From NCBI GenBank assembly GCA_037951105.1, contig JBAMJV010009070.1:1-64000 (forward strand): a DNA stretch of 64,000 nt, read 5' to 3'. Positions 56,659 to 64,000 of the stretch are shown one piece after another. The stretch is from Echinarachnius parma (lineage: Eukaryota; Echinodermata; Echinoidea; Clypeasteroida; Echinarachniidae). Below the pieces are notes generated by a model, which did no database searches, was not told where the DNA came from, and saw only the letters and a list, made by a program, of their open reading frames with translations. The position numbers were made by a program, and so were the translations under genes. Numbering within the stretch: the first letter of the stretch is position 1; each line of letters opens with the position of its first letter.

Positions 56659-59600
56659 TCAGTTATAATTGGGTATACAATTTTATTTATTTCACAAGGC
56701 GCAGGCTATCGTTAGCGTTAACGATCTTAGGATATAAATTGACTAAAAGTAAGAATCTCTCACCGTAAGAATTGGTGGTATTCTTGATCCATGTTTCTCT
56801 AGTTTACCAAAATAGTATAATATTGAGATGGATAATCCATATCAGTGAATACGTACATTTAAACTCATGTTTAAAAGATGCATCAGATGTAAAGGATCAA
56901 CATACATTTTTAACACAAGCAGTTAGTGAACATGAACAATTGTCATACGTGGCCTTTTTGCAGATGAAATCGACGCTCGAGTGACATTCCTGCCCGCCCT
57001 ACCTCGACCTAGAGTTTACCATAGCATCCAAGATAGCCTGCGAAACAGGATGAATTCTGGGAGGACTACATGGCCAGCATGTCACAGGACATTATGACCA
57101 AGGTCAACTTAAACATGCACAGAGGAAAATCAGGTAATGTAAAAAACCAATGATGCAACAAAATGCTTTAAAAATGCCTTTAATATTCCTCTTCAAATAA
57201 CGCCTGTTTAATAAAAAAAAAATGAGTTAAATAGGGGCCTAAATGTTCGGTCCTAGCAGAATCTTCTTCAGAGGCTAAACGCGACGAATGGTACCCAGGT
57301 CGAAAAAACAGTTGAAACCAGTTGGAAATTCAACTGGTTTGTACTGTTTTAACTGGCATCAAACGGTAGCATTTAAAAATTCCCGGTTCCCAGTAAACAT
57401 AAATGGACAGATGCATCAGACCAGTTAAAACCAATAGAAATACCAGTTGAAACCAATTCAAAATACCAGTTGAAACCAATTACTTTAACTGGTCCTCATG
57501 TACTGGTTAATCCCACTACTGGTTTGTTAATGGTTTCAACTGGTTTCTTACTGTTCAGCCTAACTGGGTTCTTACTGGATTCTTACTGGTTGTCCCAGTA
57601 GATTCCATTTGATTTCAGTTGATTCCAGTGTACCAATTTCCATATTGAAACCAATTGGCCAACAACTGGTATCAACTGGTACCGATTGGCAACTAATTTT
57701 CAACTGTTTTTTCGACCTGGGTACGTAGATCATACATAACTTATGTAAAGCCAAACACGCACTGAGCCGACTCAATCCGATCCGAATGGGTTTCAGTCGA
57801 ATCGGGTCGGTGTGCGTTGCCTCACGACTACGATTTTACCAGTCGGGGCCGATTCAGTCGTGTATAATTATAATCGGCTTCGACTGATCGGTCCCGACTC
57901 TAGCCTGACTGAAAACCAGTCGGATCACGTTGAGTATGCGCCGTGCCCTTTGAGTCTATTACGCCATGTATGCAGTTATCCATAACGTAGTTACCACAAT
58001 TAATGTCTGTGGTTTGTTGAGGCACAGAAGGTAGTGGAAAGCCTCACTTCACTTAAGTAAAATCATTGTAAAAGTTGCTTATCTATTACTTCCTTTTCCC
58101 CTAAATTGTAATTATTTGGAGTACTAAAACGTTGGCATTGACATAATGTGCATTATTTTCTTGTTTCAACTGTTCATATGTTTGAATAGAATTTGACATT
58201 TAATATCCCCTCACTTTTATCATTCAAATTTGTTATGTGTGTGGATTAATCTAATTTATAGTTCTTTTTTACCCGTTGTGAATTGTGATACTGTTAATAA
58301 CTAGTTTTGTTTAACAGGCTTAACAAAGTGATCGTTTTATGCAATCAAAATAAATCAAATTAATTTTGTTTGTATACTCTCTGCAGACATCCAGGTCTAC
58401 TATTTCATAGAGAAAACCAAGTCGAAGTCGAAACGGTCGCCGAGCATCTACGAGGAGCAGGCGCCCACGGTCTCGGTGACCATTGGCAGTCGCAGCATCA
58501 TGAAGAGGCGCAAGGGCAGCAAGGCAAAACGGTCTACGGATGAGAAGTCGTTATCCATCGGGTCTTATCCATCGAACGCATCGTTTGGCTTGCTGGTAAG
58601 TCGAACAAAAATAAAAAGCCTTCCTCCAACCATTAATAAGGAATATTTCATAATTTGGGACGCTACAATGCCGAATCAATTGGTTACTTGAAGAGACGAT
58701 ATTGTGGCAGCATTGATGAGAGGTCGTTATCAATCGGGTCTTTTTCATCGAACTCATCGTTTGGTGTCCTGGTAATTAAAAGCATAACGAAGACAAGACA
58801 TTATTACGTTCATTATGTGGGAGGCTACAATAAGAGATAAACACAAAATAAATGTTGAATCCATTAGTTACTAGAAGACGCGAAATAGTAGCAGTAAGGG
58901 CTCTAAGGGGAGAATGTCTACTTATGAGACATGAGACTGATGAGAATGCTGGTAAGACATCGAAGCTTAAAGAAAATAAGCCTTCTCCTAATCTTATTTT
59001 GCTACAGGCTGCCATTTATACAAGTATTGTTCTCAACGTACGTTCGCACCTAAAGACATTCAGGTTGACGAAGAACCCTAGAACAGGTTCCTAGAGATAC
59101 TATCCGAATTCGCAGGAAAGAATGCTAGCCAAAGGACTCTCCATAAATTTGTATATTAAAACCCCTTAAACATAATTTTGTCTGTTATTTCAACGATATA
59201 TCTACATTTATAAGCTACGTAGCTATCTAGGAATACACATTTCACGACAAATTATACTCACTCAAAATTTAAAAAAATAAAGAAAGTTAAATTTACATAT
59301 TCCCATAGGCACGTGTACAAATTTGGGCAAAGAAACCCTTTTTCCTCGAAAATTGATAAAGTGGATATAGCGCCTTTTGGAAGAAAGTTCTTCAATTAAT
59401 CTTTTTTTAATAATTTATATTTCAGACTACGTTCGCTCCTGAAGACAACGCGGCTGACGAAGGGCCATCATATAAGTCGGTCATTGAGATACTATCCGAG
59501 GGAGCAGGAAAAGAAAAGATAGAGATTTTGTTATACCCCATGTAAACCCTATAAACTTGCCTGCCTTGTGAACAATAACAGTTTTCATGTCCTTTTTATA

Positions 59601-60776
59601 TTTCAGACTACTACGTTCGCTCCTGAAGACAGCGCGGTTGACGAAGGCCCAAAGAAGTCGGTCTTTGAGATATTGACCGAGCGAGCAGGAAAAGATGAGA
59701 CCCAGATGACGGAGGAGGAGATCCGCCAGGAAAAGCATCGGAGGATGATGCTCGCATTCCTGTCCCAGGAGGAGAACGAGGAGCGAGGTGAACCTCAGAG
59801 GGAAGACGATGATGACGACGACGATGATGATGACGGTAGAAGAGACAGTACAGACGGAGCAAGCGCGAGATATGTGAACGATGAAGGAGGTGTTGTCCAA
59901 GACGAAAGCGAGAGTAGTAGTCTATCATCTGAAATATATTCAGAGAGTGAAAAGTCATCGCAAAGTAGTGCATCAGTATCAAGACATTCATCATTAAAAA
60001 GCGAGTCAACATCCATCGGGGATGCCCCGAGTACGGTTCGCTCCCCATCAGGTGAGGACACTTCGCTCTCAATGAATGACTCTGCCGCAGGTGATGGTGA
60101 GGCATCAGCAACCACTCCGATGCGAACGCCACCGCGCATCCCCACCAGGCGTACGCCGGGTATCCCGTCATCATCACCCGCTTCTAATGGCACCGTCCAC
60201 ATACCCATCGGTGGCAGTGAGGGTGGTATCACTAGCCCGAGCCATCATAAATTACCACCAGGACCTCCACTAAAACCGAAGCCAAGTCCCAAACCAAATG
60301 TTTTGGGGCCTAAGCCAGTTGGGCCCAAACCAGCCGGGCCCAAACCAGTTGGGCCCAAACCAGTTGGACTCAAACTAGTTGGACCCAAGCCAGTCATGCC
60401 AGTCGGACCTAAGCCTTCAGGTCCGAAGCCTCCAGCCCGACCACCGCCAGTTAGTCCCCATATCAACTCACCGGGTGGAAGCACATCTCAAATCGCTGCA
60501 ACCATGGCAACAGACTCATCAGATACCGCATCATCTAGATTCTCAAACGTTCGGGACTTTCCCCCGGATCTCGCGGGGCTGTCTATCGATGACATATGCA
60601 CCGCTATGCGTCTCCTGAACCTTAGCAAGTACGAGCAACAAATACGCGAACACAGTATAGATGGGGACATGGCGAAAGAACTAACGGAAGATATGATCAA
60701 GGAAGACGTTGGAATGAGCGGTCTCGATTCGAAAAGGTTCTTCAAATTTATACACAACAACTGGAGACCGACGTGA
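53838..60776 (+). CDS. GAREM-like: Gene B: GAREM-like CABIT-SAM paralog, disrupted
   Basis: Model exons: 53838-53999, 54902-55019, 56356-56559, 56964-57133, 58387-58595, 59607-60776, each bounded by GT and AG, with the phase pattern of gene A. Exon 1 (RREVMW-type start, YGLRELPDFYGYPLLIK), exon 2 (HWSFPIHLGAKLEV), exon 5 (IQVYYFIEKTKSKSKRSP) and exon 6 are open. Exon 3 hits a stop after KERRCR because of a 1-bp shift, with a second compensating shift downstream. Exon 4 has two apparent 1-bp insertions (near 56996 and 57050). Either gene B is decaying in its CABIT part, or the assembly has small errors. The expected role is the same adaptor function as gene A. It lies 17 kb downstream in the same orientation, consistent with tandem gene duplication. 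Confidence 0.65.
54453..54540 (+). repeat. Decayed copy of gene B exon 2 (upstream)
   Basis: GAGGCGGTCCGGATCCCGCT, TGATAGCACGCGATGGCAAA and GGAGCTTCCCGATTCATCTG match the true exon at 54902-55019, with frame breaks. Confidence 0.9.
54902..55019 (+). CDS. Gene B exon 2
   Basis: 118 bp, acceptor TTATGTCAG, donor AAAG|GTATGT. It encodes VLRIHAEEVQTRLIARDDKG and HWSFPIHLGAKLEVADKK. Intact. Confidence 0.85.
55500..55595 (+). repeat. Decayed copy of gene B exon 2 (downstream)
   Basis: AAGGTGGTCTGGACCCGTTT, GATAGCACGCAATGGCAAAA and TGGAGCTTTCCTATCCACAT. It lacks the 3' end and donor. Confidence 0.9.
55737..55809 (-). tRNA. tRNA-like sequence, Ala(AGC)-like, probably pseudo
   Basis: Minus-strand cloverleaf: D stem GCTC/GAGC, anticodon loop CTAGCAA (anticodon AGC), T loop TTCGAAT with Pol III boxes TAGCTCAGTCGG and GGTTCGAATCC. 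The acceptor stem pairs in only 5 of 7 positions, and the anticodon and T stems each have one T-T mismatch. It is more likely a tRNA pseudogene or SINE head than a working tRNA. It sits in gene B intron 2, antisense to the gene. Confidence 0.45.
55888..56004. repeat. Perfect 39-bp inverted repeat (hairpin)
   Basis: Arms 55888-55926 and 55966-56004 are exact complements, with a 39-bp loop that carries a third copy of ATATGCGAGGGATCA. It lies 79 bp from the tRNA-like sequence and 33 bp before the first exon 3 copy. Confidence 0.95.
56038..56282 (+). repeat. Two truncated copies of gene B exon 3
   Basis: Copies start after good acceptors at 56038 (TTTCTTGTAG) and 56180 (CAATATTCAG). Both begin GGCAAmAArACTACGATGT and include ATGAGTGAGATGGCA. 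The first breaks off after about 50 bp; the second has a frame break within ATGTTATTATGA. They share the following intron words CCGTTAA and CATTCATCATGTTCATCAAT with the full copy. Confidence 0.9.
56356..56559 (+). pseudogene. Gene B exon 3, full copy with frame breaks
   Basis: 204 bp, acceptor CAATATTCAG, donor AATG|GTATGC. It encodes MYMSEMAEMRKFPKRFSF, then a 1-bp shift leads to TGA near 56448. Reading resumes in a second frame (EMQVKIRRGGPGKR) and returns to the expected frame for EYKPLEIIKLRMYKANRIEN. The total length stays a multiple of 3, so the two shifts compensate. Confidence 0.75.
56590..56658. repeat. GTC/GAT microsatellite in intron 3
   Basis: A run of GTGGTG, GTCGTC and then GATGAT triplets. 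Confidence 0.95.
56964..57133 (+). pseudogene. Gene B exon 4 with frame breaks
   Basis: 170 bp (168 in gene A), acceptor CTTTTTGCAG, donor TCAG|GTAATG. It encodes DEIDARVTFLPA, then shifts at GCCCTACCTC, and shifts again at AACAGGATGAATTC before EDYMASMSQDIMTKVNLN. Two 1-bp insertions explain the length. Confidence 0.75.
57292..57723. mobile_element. AACCAGTTGAAA word-MITE in intron 4
   Basis: Perfect 26-bp inverted ends starting TACCCAGGTCGAAAAAACAG. The interior is made mostly of AACCAGTTGAAAC/CAACTGGTTT words in both orientations. TA is present at both edges. Confidence 0.92.
57745..57951. mobile_element. GTCGGGTCGAGTCGG word-MITE (copy 2)
   Basis: From TAAAGCCAAACACGCACTGA to TGCGCCGTGCCCTTT, with GAGCCGACTCAATCCGATCC and ACCAGTCGG words inside. 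It lies 21 bp after the preceding word-MITE. Confidence 0.8.
58387..58595 (+). CDS. Gene B exon 5
   Basis: 209 bp, phase 1 to 0, acceptor TCTCTGCAG, donor CTG|GTAAGT. It encodes IQVYYFIEKTKSKSKRSP, EEQAPTVSVTIGSRSIMKRR and a Ser-rich tail (DEKSLSIGSYPSNASFGLL) absent from gene A exon 5. Intact. Confidence 0.8.
58650..58970 (+). repeat. Decayed copies of gene B exon 5 (3' part)
   Basis: At 58655-58773 (GGGACGCTACAATGCCGAAT, GATGAGAGGTCGTTATCAAT, CGAACTCATCGTTTGGTGTC, donor CTG|GTAATT) and 58810-58955 (AGGCTACAATAAG, TTGAATCCATTAGTTAC, donor-like CTGGTAAG). They include downstream intron words, so unit = exon end plus intron. Confidence 0.8.
59030..59520 (+). repeat. Two decayed copies of the exon 6 start
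   Basis: At about 59035-59118 (ACGTACGTTCGCACCTAAAG, GAGATACTATCCGAATTCGC) and 59426-59519 (ACTACGTTCGCTCCTGAAGA, GGTCATTGAGATACTATCCG). Both precede the true exon at 59607, which starts ACTACTACGTTCGCTCCTGA. Confidence 0.9.
59607..60776 (+). CDS. Gene B exon 6 (acidic, Pro-rich and SAM regions)
   Basis: The acceptor TATTTCAG precedes 59607, then 389 codons and TGA. In order: FEILTERAGKD; the charged helix MTEEEIRQEKHRRMMLAF, matching gene A; a poly-Asp run; the pYxN motif ARYVNDE (59868); a Ser-rich segment; a GPKPV pentad repeat (about 60301-60420) flanked by PPLKPKPSPKP and PPARPPP, likely SH3 ligands; and a SAM domain from about 60553 (FPPDLAGLSIDD to FIHNNWRPT). About 60 percent of SAM positions match gene A by eye. 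The intact frame suggests recent or continuing selection despite the broken upstream exons. Confidence 0.85.
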   Translation, partial: TTTFAPEDSAVDEGPKKSVFEILTERAGKDETQMTEEEIRQEKHRRMMLAFLSQEENEERGEPQREDDDDDDDDDDGRRDSTDGASARYVNDEGGVVQDESESSSLSSEIYSESEKSSQSSASVSRHSSLKSESTSIGDAPSTVRSPSGEDTSLSMNDSAAGDGEASATTPMRTPPRIPTRRTPGIPSSSPASNGTVHIPIGGSEGGITSPSHHKLPPGPPLKPKPSPKPNVLGPKPVGPKPAGPKPVGPKPVGLKLVGPKPVMPVGPKPSGPKPPARPPPVSPHINSPGGSTSQIAATMATDSSDTASSRFSNVRDFPPDLAGLSIDDICTAMRLLNLSKYEQQIREHSIDGDMAKELTEDMIKEDVGMSGLDSKRFFKFIHNNWRPT

Positions 60777-60799
60777 TGAAAATACGCGATTACTACTGT

Positions 60800-61030
60800 T
60801 AAGCCCTCCGCACACAGAGCCGACTCGACCCGATCCGACTGGTTTTCAGTCAGGCTAGAGTCGGTTTCGCTCTGCAGTCGTAGCCAATTCAACATGTTCA
60901 ATTAGCCTCGAATGATCTCCGACTGGCTCTTGACCGGCAAAACAGGAGTCCTGAAGCAACGTATGCTGAGCTGAACCGTCTGAAAACCAGTCGGATCAGA
61001 TCGAGTCAGCTCGGTGTGCGGAGGCCTTTA
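60800..61030. mobile_element. GTCGGGTCGAGTCGG word-MITE (copy 3)
   Basis: From TTAAGCCCTCCGCACACAGA to GTGTGCGGAGGCCTTTA, with inverted GAGCCGACTCGACCCGATCC words. It starts 23 bp after the gene B stop codon, so it probably forms part of the 3' untranslated region. Confidence 0.88.
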
Positions 61031-61399
61031 CTCATTCAATACTCATTCAATATGTTATGGTAGATACTTTTAAAACTTTGATGCTTTGTCTCTGTCTCTG
61101 ATGAGTATCATTTTCACGAAAGTCACTTTACCTTAGATGAAGATAATTGTTGTATTGAAAAATTGTCCCTTATTGACTCTGCGTTATGATAATTACTATG
61201 TTAACAAACATTATGGAAACTGACCAAAAATATATATGTTCTGTTACAACAGTTATGAAATTGTCTAGCCCTATTACCGAAGTATCTATTTTCTTTATAA
61301 AATCCTCATTTTAAAATTTGGAGATAATTGTAATATTTTGCCCATTCGTAATTATGTCCCCATACGTTAAGGCTGAGCTACTTGTGATTATAAGTACCT
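61031..61399. other. Gene B 3' flank, nothing else seen
   Basis: AT-rich sequence. No clear AATAAA soon after the stop codon; the polyadenylation site is not identified. Confidence 0.4.
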
Positions 61400-61717
61400 G
61401 GCCCCGTCGCACAAAGAGATACAATCGATTGTAAATTACAGTTAATTGTAAGTCAGACAATTTGCGCGTTTCAACCAATCAGGTTTGCGAATTTAGAACA
61501 CATGGGCCCCGTTGCAGAAAGAGATACAATCGATTGTATAAAGTTGCAATTAATTGTAAGTCAGATCATGTGTTCTACATGCGCGAATCTGATTGGTTGA
61601 AACGCGCATGGTTTCTGACTTACAATCGCTTGTATCTCTTTCTGCAACGGGACCATGATCTGACTTGCAATCAATTGTAACTTACAATCGATTGTATCTC
61701 GTTCTGCATCGGGGCTC
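61400..61717. mobile_element. ACAATCGATTGT word-MITE, nested pair
   Basis: Outer ends GGCCCCGTCGCACAAAGAGA and TCGTTCTGCATCGGGGCTC enclose a second complete copy at 61504-61653 (GGGCCCCGTTGCAGAAAGAG to CTCTTTCTGCAACGGGACC). Words ATACAATCGATTGTA, AATTGTAAGTCAGA and CCAATCAGGTTTGCG recur in both orientations. A worn relative is at 31755-31830. Confidence 0.88.
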
Positions 61718-62407
61718 CGGCCAGGTTGAGCCTACACATACAAAGGAATTGCGGTGCACCTGAAGATTGAAGACCAACGTGCTAGAAATACGGTGATTGA
61801 CTATAAGGACTCATTTTTATATTCTACGGTAGAGATATTGCATATATTTATGATTTTGTTCGCCTCTAAAGATCATCATTTTCATATTTTTGGCTCAGAT
61901 TTAGAGTCTGCTTGAATCAAAACGTCATTTCCTCATTGGTTCCATGTTATTTGGTTTGTATATGACAGTTGTGCTATTATCTAGCCTTATTACTGAACTA
62001 TTTATTTCGAATTTTGTATTATTTTGTTAAATTGTCATTTTGCAAGTTGGTGATAATTATGACCCATTCTTTAACTTACTTGAAATTATAATCATCAAGG
62101 TCATGTTTATATTAAAGCAAAACAAAAAATATCTCCATTTAGAGCAATCAAATATGCTGCTTTTGCAACTCAGTTGAACTTCGTAATATAAAAGACAGTA
62201 ATTGTTCGATTTAATATATGTATCCAAAAGGCGATTTTCTTTTTCTTCGGAATAGGGGGCTGGACATTGCAATTACGAAAATCCGGAACTACTTCTAATT
62301 CCTTAAATACGAGCCAGGTCTTCATAAATCCATACGGTCTTTCAATCATTGTTTTTAATTAGAATTTGGATATATATTTATACGTGGATAGCATTAATTT
62401 CAATATT
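61718..62407. other. No gene seen
   Basis: AT-rich spacer. GACCAACGTGCTAGAAATACGG near 61770 echoes the gene B end (GACCGACGTGATGAAAATACGC at 60766), a possible decayed copy of the last exon end. Confidence 0.45.
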
Positions 62408-62951
62408 TAAAGGGATAGTTGAGTTTTGGTATAGAGAGTACAGTTTTGGTCAAAGTGAATTTTAGTAACCAAAACCTGCACCATTGCATTACAAACATAG
62501 TTATTACTCCTCCATGCTCGAAAGGTGTACAAAATTACAAACGACTAAGTAAAATGCCTGTTATTAAAAAAAGGGCCGTTAAAACTTCATTGGTTTCAAC
62601 CATTTTTAATTTTGAAATTGTGCATGTGATGTTTTGTTAAAATATTGATAAAAAAGAGAAATCATCAACACCTATTTAAAAACATATTTTGTACATTTTG
62701 AAAAGTCTAAGCATTTGTCTTCTTTTTTGTTTACGGCTGGTTCAAAATTATTGAATTATTGTGGGACAATAATTACAAATGGTTATATTTATGGATATTT
62801 CAGCCGTCTCTGAACCAATTGTGATAAAATAAAGTTTATTCTGTCATTAAAATTGTATACTCTTTCAAATGTGACACTCAGTTTTTCATTTCCTCACAAG
62901 AAAATTATTTCGTGCAGCGCCCTATATACCAAAACCTCGACTATCCCTTTA
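62408..62951. mobile_element. MITE family 2 (complete)
   Basis: The ends are TTTAAAGGGATAGTTGAGTT and AACCTCGACTATCCCTTT. The interior matches 19584-20144. Confidence 0.88.
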
Positions 62952-63659
62952 TCTAGAGTGGAACCGCTTTATAACGAGGTCTTTGGGACCATAATTATTA
63001 CAAACGGTTTTTTTTTATCACAACTTTTTATAACGAAGGTCCACTAAAATAATTGTTGTATAGATTTTATCTTGATTTTAACTAAATTGTTTAATCATGT
63101 GTTCAATCGTATTCTTCACAATAAAGGTTCAAATTTTATGACGGGATATAATAAAAGTGTTGTGCCAATATATCCGTTGTGAAAATATGGCGATACAAGA
63201 TAACTTTTTGTGTCTCACTTTGTCTCACTTGTTTGTGACTCACTTTGAGTTTGTGTCATAGGGCGAAGGTTGCGACATAAACTGATATTGTTACCATGCA
63301 TGAATCGTCATCAAGAACATTGTTATCAGTCACTTTTTTTCACTTTCAAAATACCATTATTCATTTCCATTAGTCTAAATAACAAAATACATATAGGTTA
63401 CTCAGATGTGTACGATAGTACAGTAACGTATTTGCAACGTAGTTGGGGTAATTTGCCCCTCCCCCTATTTCTCCACAAAAGGTCATGTTGTCCACATTCT
63501 CCCACTATTGAACCACCCACTCCCTTAATAGTCCAGTCAATATATGGTCTTGACCTCGGCAAAATTGCAACACGGGATTTTTTTTCGGAATTCTGTTCAA
63601 GAAACTCCCCTTAACAACCAAAAAAAAGTCCCAAGAAATCGAAGTTGCGGAAAGTGGTT
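62952..63659. other. No gene; small inverted-repeat relict
   Basis: GGAACCGCTTTATAACGAGG at 62960 and TTTATAACGAAGGTCCAC at 63027 look like a small mariner-type relict. The frame at 63270-63614 has no recognisable domain. Confidence 0.4.
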
Positions 63660-64000
63660 TAATTTGCATAATATGCAAATTAGGTATTGTTTGAATGTAA
63701 AAATATTAAATTAATTATTTAAAAATATTTGTATAGTATATTGGCGCCAGAAAAGTATGGCAACCCAATATTAGGATCATAAAGTACACGATGAACTTAT
63801 ACCCGTACTAGTAATTACTACATAATTTGCATAATATGCAAATTAGGTATTGTTTGAATGTAAAAATATTAAATTAATTGTTTAAAAATATTTATAACCT
63901 ATATTGACGCCAGAAAAGTATGGCAACCCAATATTAGGATCATAAAGTACACGATGAACGCATACCCGTACTAGTAATTATTACATAATTTGCATAATAT
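63660..64000. repeat. 163-bp tandem satellite, continues past the window
   Basis: Unit starts (AATTTGCATAATATGCAAAT) at 63661, 63824 and 63987. Units hold the palindromic TTTGCATAATATGCAAA, GGCGCCAGAAAAGTATGGCA and ACCCGTACTAGTAATTA. The first two units are nearly identical. Confidence 0.93.

Noticed and set aside
59481..60232. Long minus-strand frames opposite gene B exon 6
   Set aside because: Shadows of the + strand coding exon; no domain signature.
63270..63614. 114-residue frame near the right edge
   Set aside because: No recognisable domain, no splice or promoter context, and AT-rich composition like the surroundings.

Overview
This is AT-rich animal genomic DNA. It has GT-AG introns, a metazoan-type adaptor gene family, non-LTR retrotransposon fragments and very many small inverted-repeat DNA transposons. 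The mix suggests a marine invertebrate, perhaps a deuterostome such as a hemichordate or echinoderm, but nothing in the window fixes the species. There is no bacterial-type operon, CRISPR array or rRNA.

Only two protein-coding loci can be supported, both on the + strand and paralogous. Gene A (start codon 26265, stop 36693) and gene B (start 53838, stop 60776) each have a CABIT-type N-terminal region spread over five small exons, then one large last exon. The last exon encodes an acidic segment, a pYxN tyrosine motif, a proline/basic-rich segment and a C-terminal SAM domain ending in NWRP. This order matches the GAREM family of GRB2-binding MAPK adaptors. Exon lengths and intron phases agree between A and B. 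Gene A is open throughout (about 795 residues). Gene B has intact exons 1, 2, 5 and 6 but single-base disruptions in exons 3 and 4. The most unusual feature is that introns of both genes carry rows of decaying tandem copies of the neighbouring exon, with flanking intron copied too.

1-6650: a minus-strand LINE with endonuclease and reverse transcriptase, split by a 4.7-kb element with CACTG ends and a 2-bp target duplication. 6650-26190: no host gene seen; microsatellites, hAT-like elements, a GGT minisatellite, a fold-back element and MITEs starting TTAAAGGG (Kolobok/T2-like), several nested. 26195-36693: gene A. 36694-44700: intergenic, with a 3.37-kb segment present twice in tandem and nearly identical. 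44700-53800: LINE ends, a 2.4-kb element with about 600-bp inverted arms, and MITEs. 53838-60776: gene B, with a tRNA-like sequence beside a perfect 39-bp hairpin in one intron. 60777-64000: MITEs, then the start of a 163-bp satellite running off the window.

A second theme is at least five small transposon families whose interiors are built from repeats of one short, often palindromic word (CACAGTGTG, AACCAGTTGAAA, GTCGGGTCGAGTCGG, ACAATCGATTGT, AAGTTGAACTTA). All coordinates of transposon ends were read by eye.
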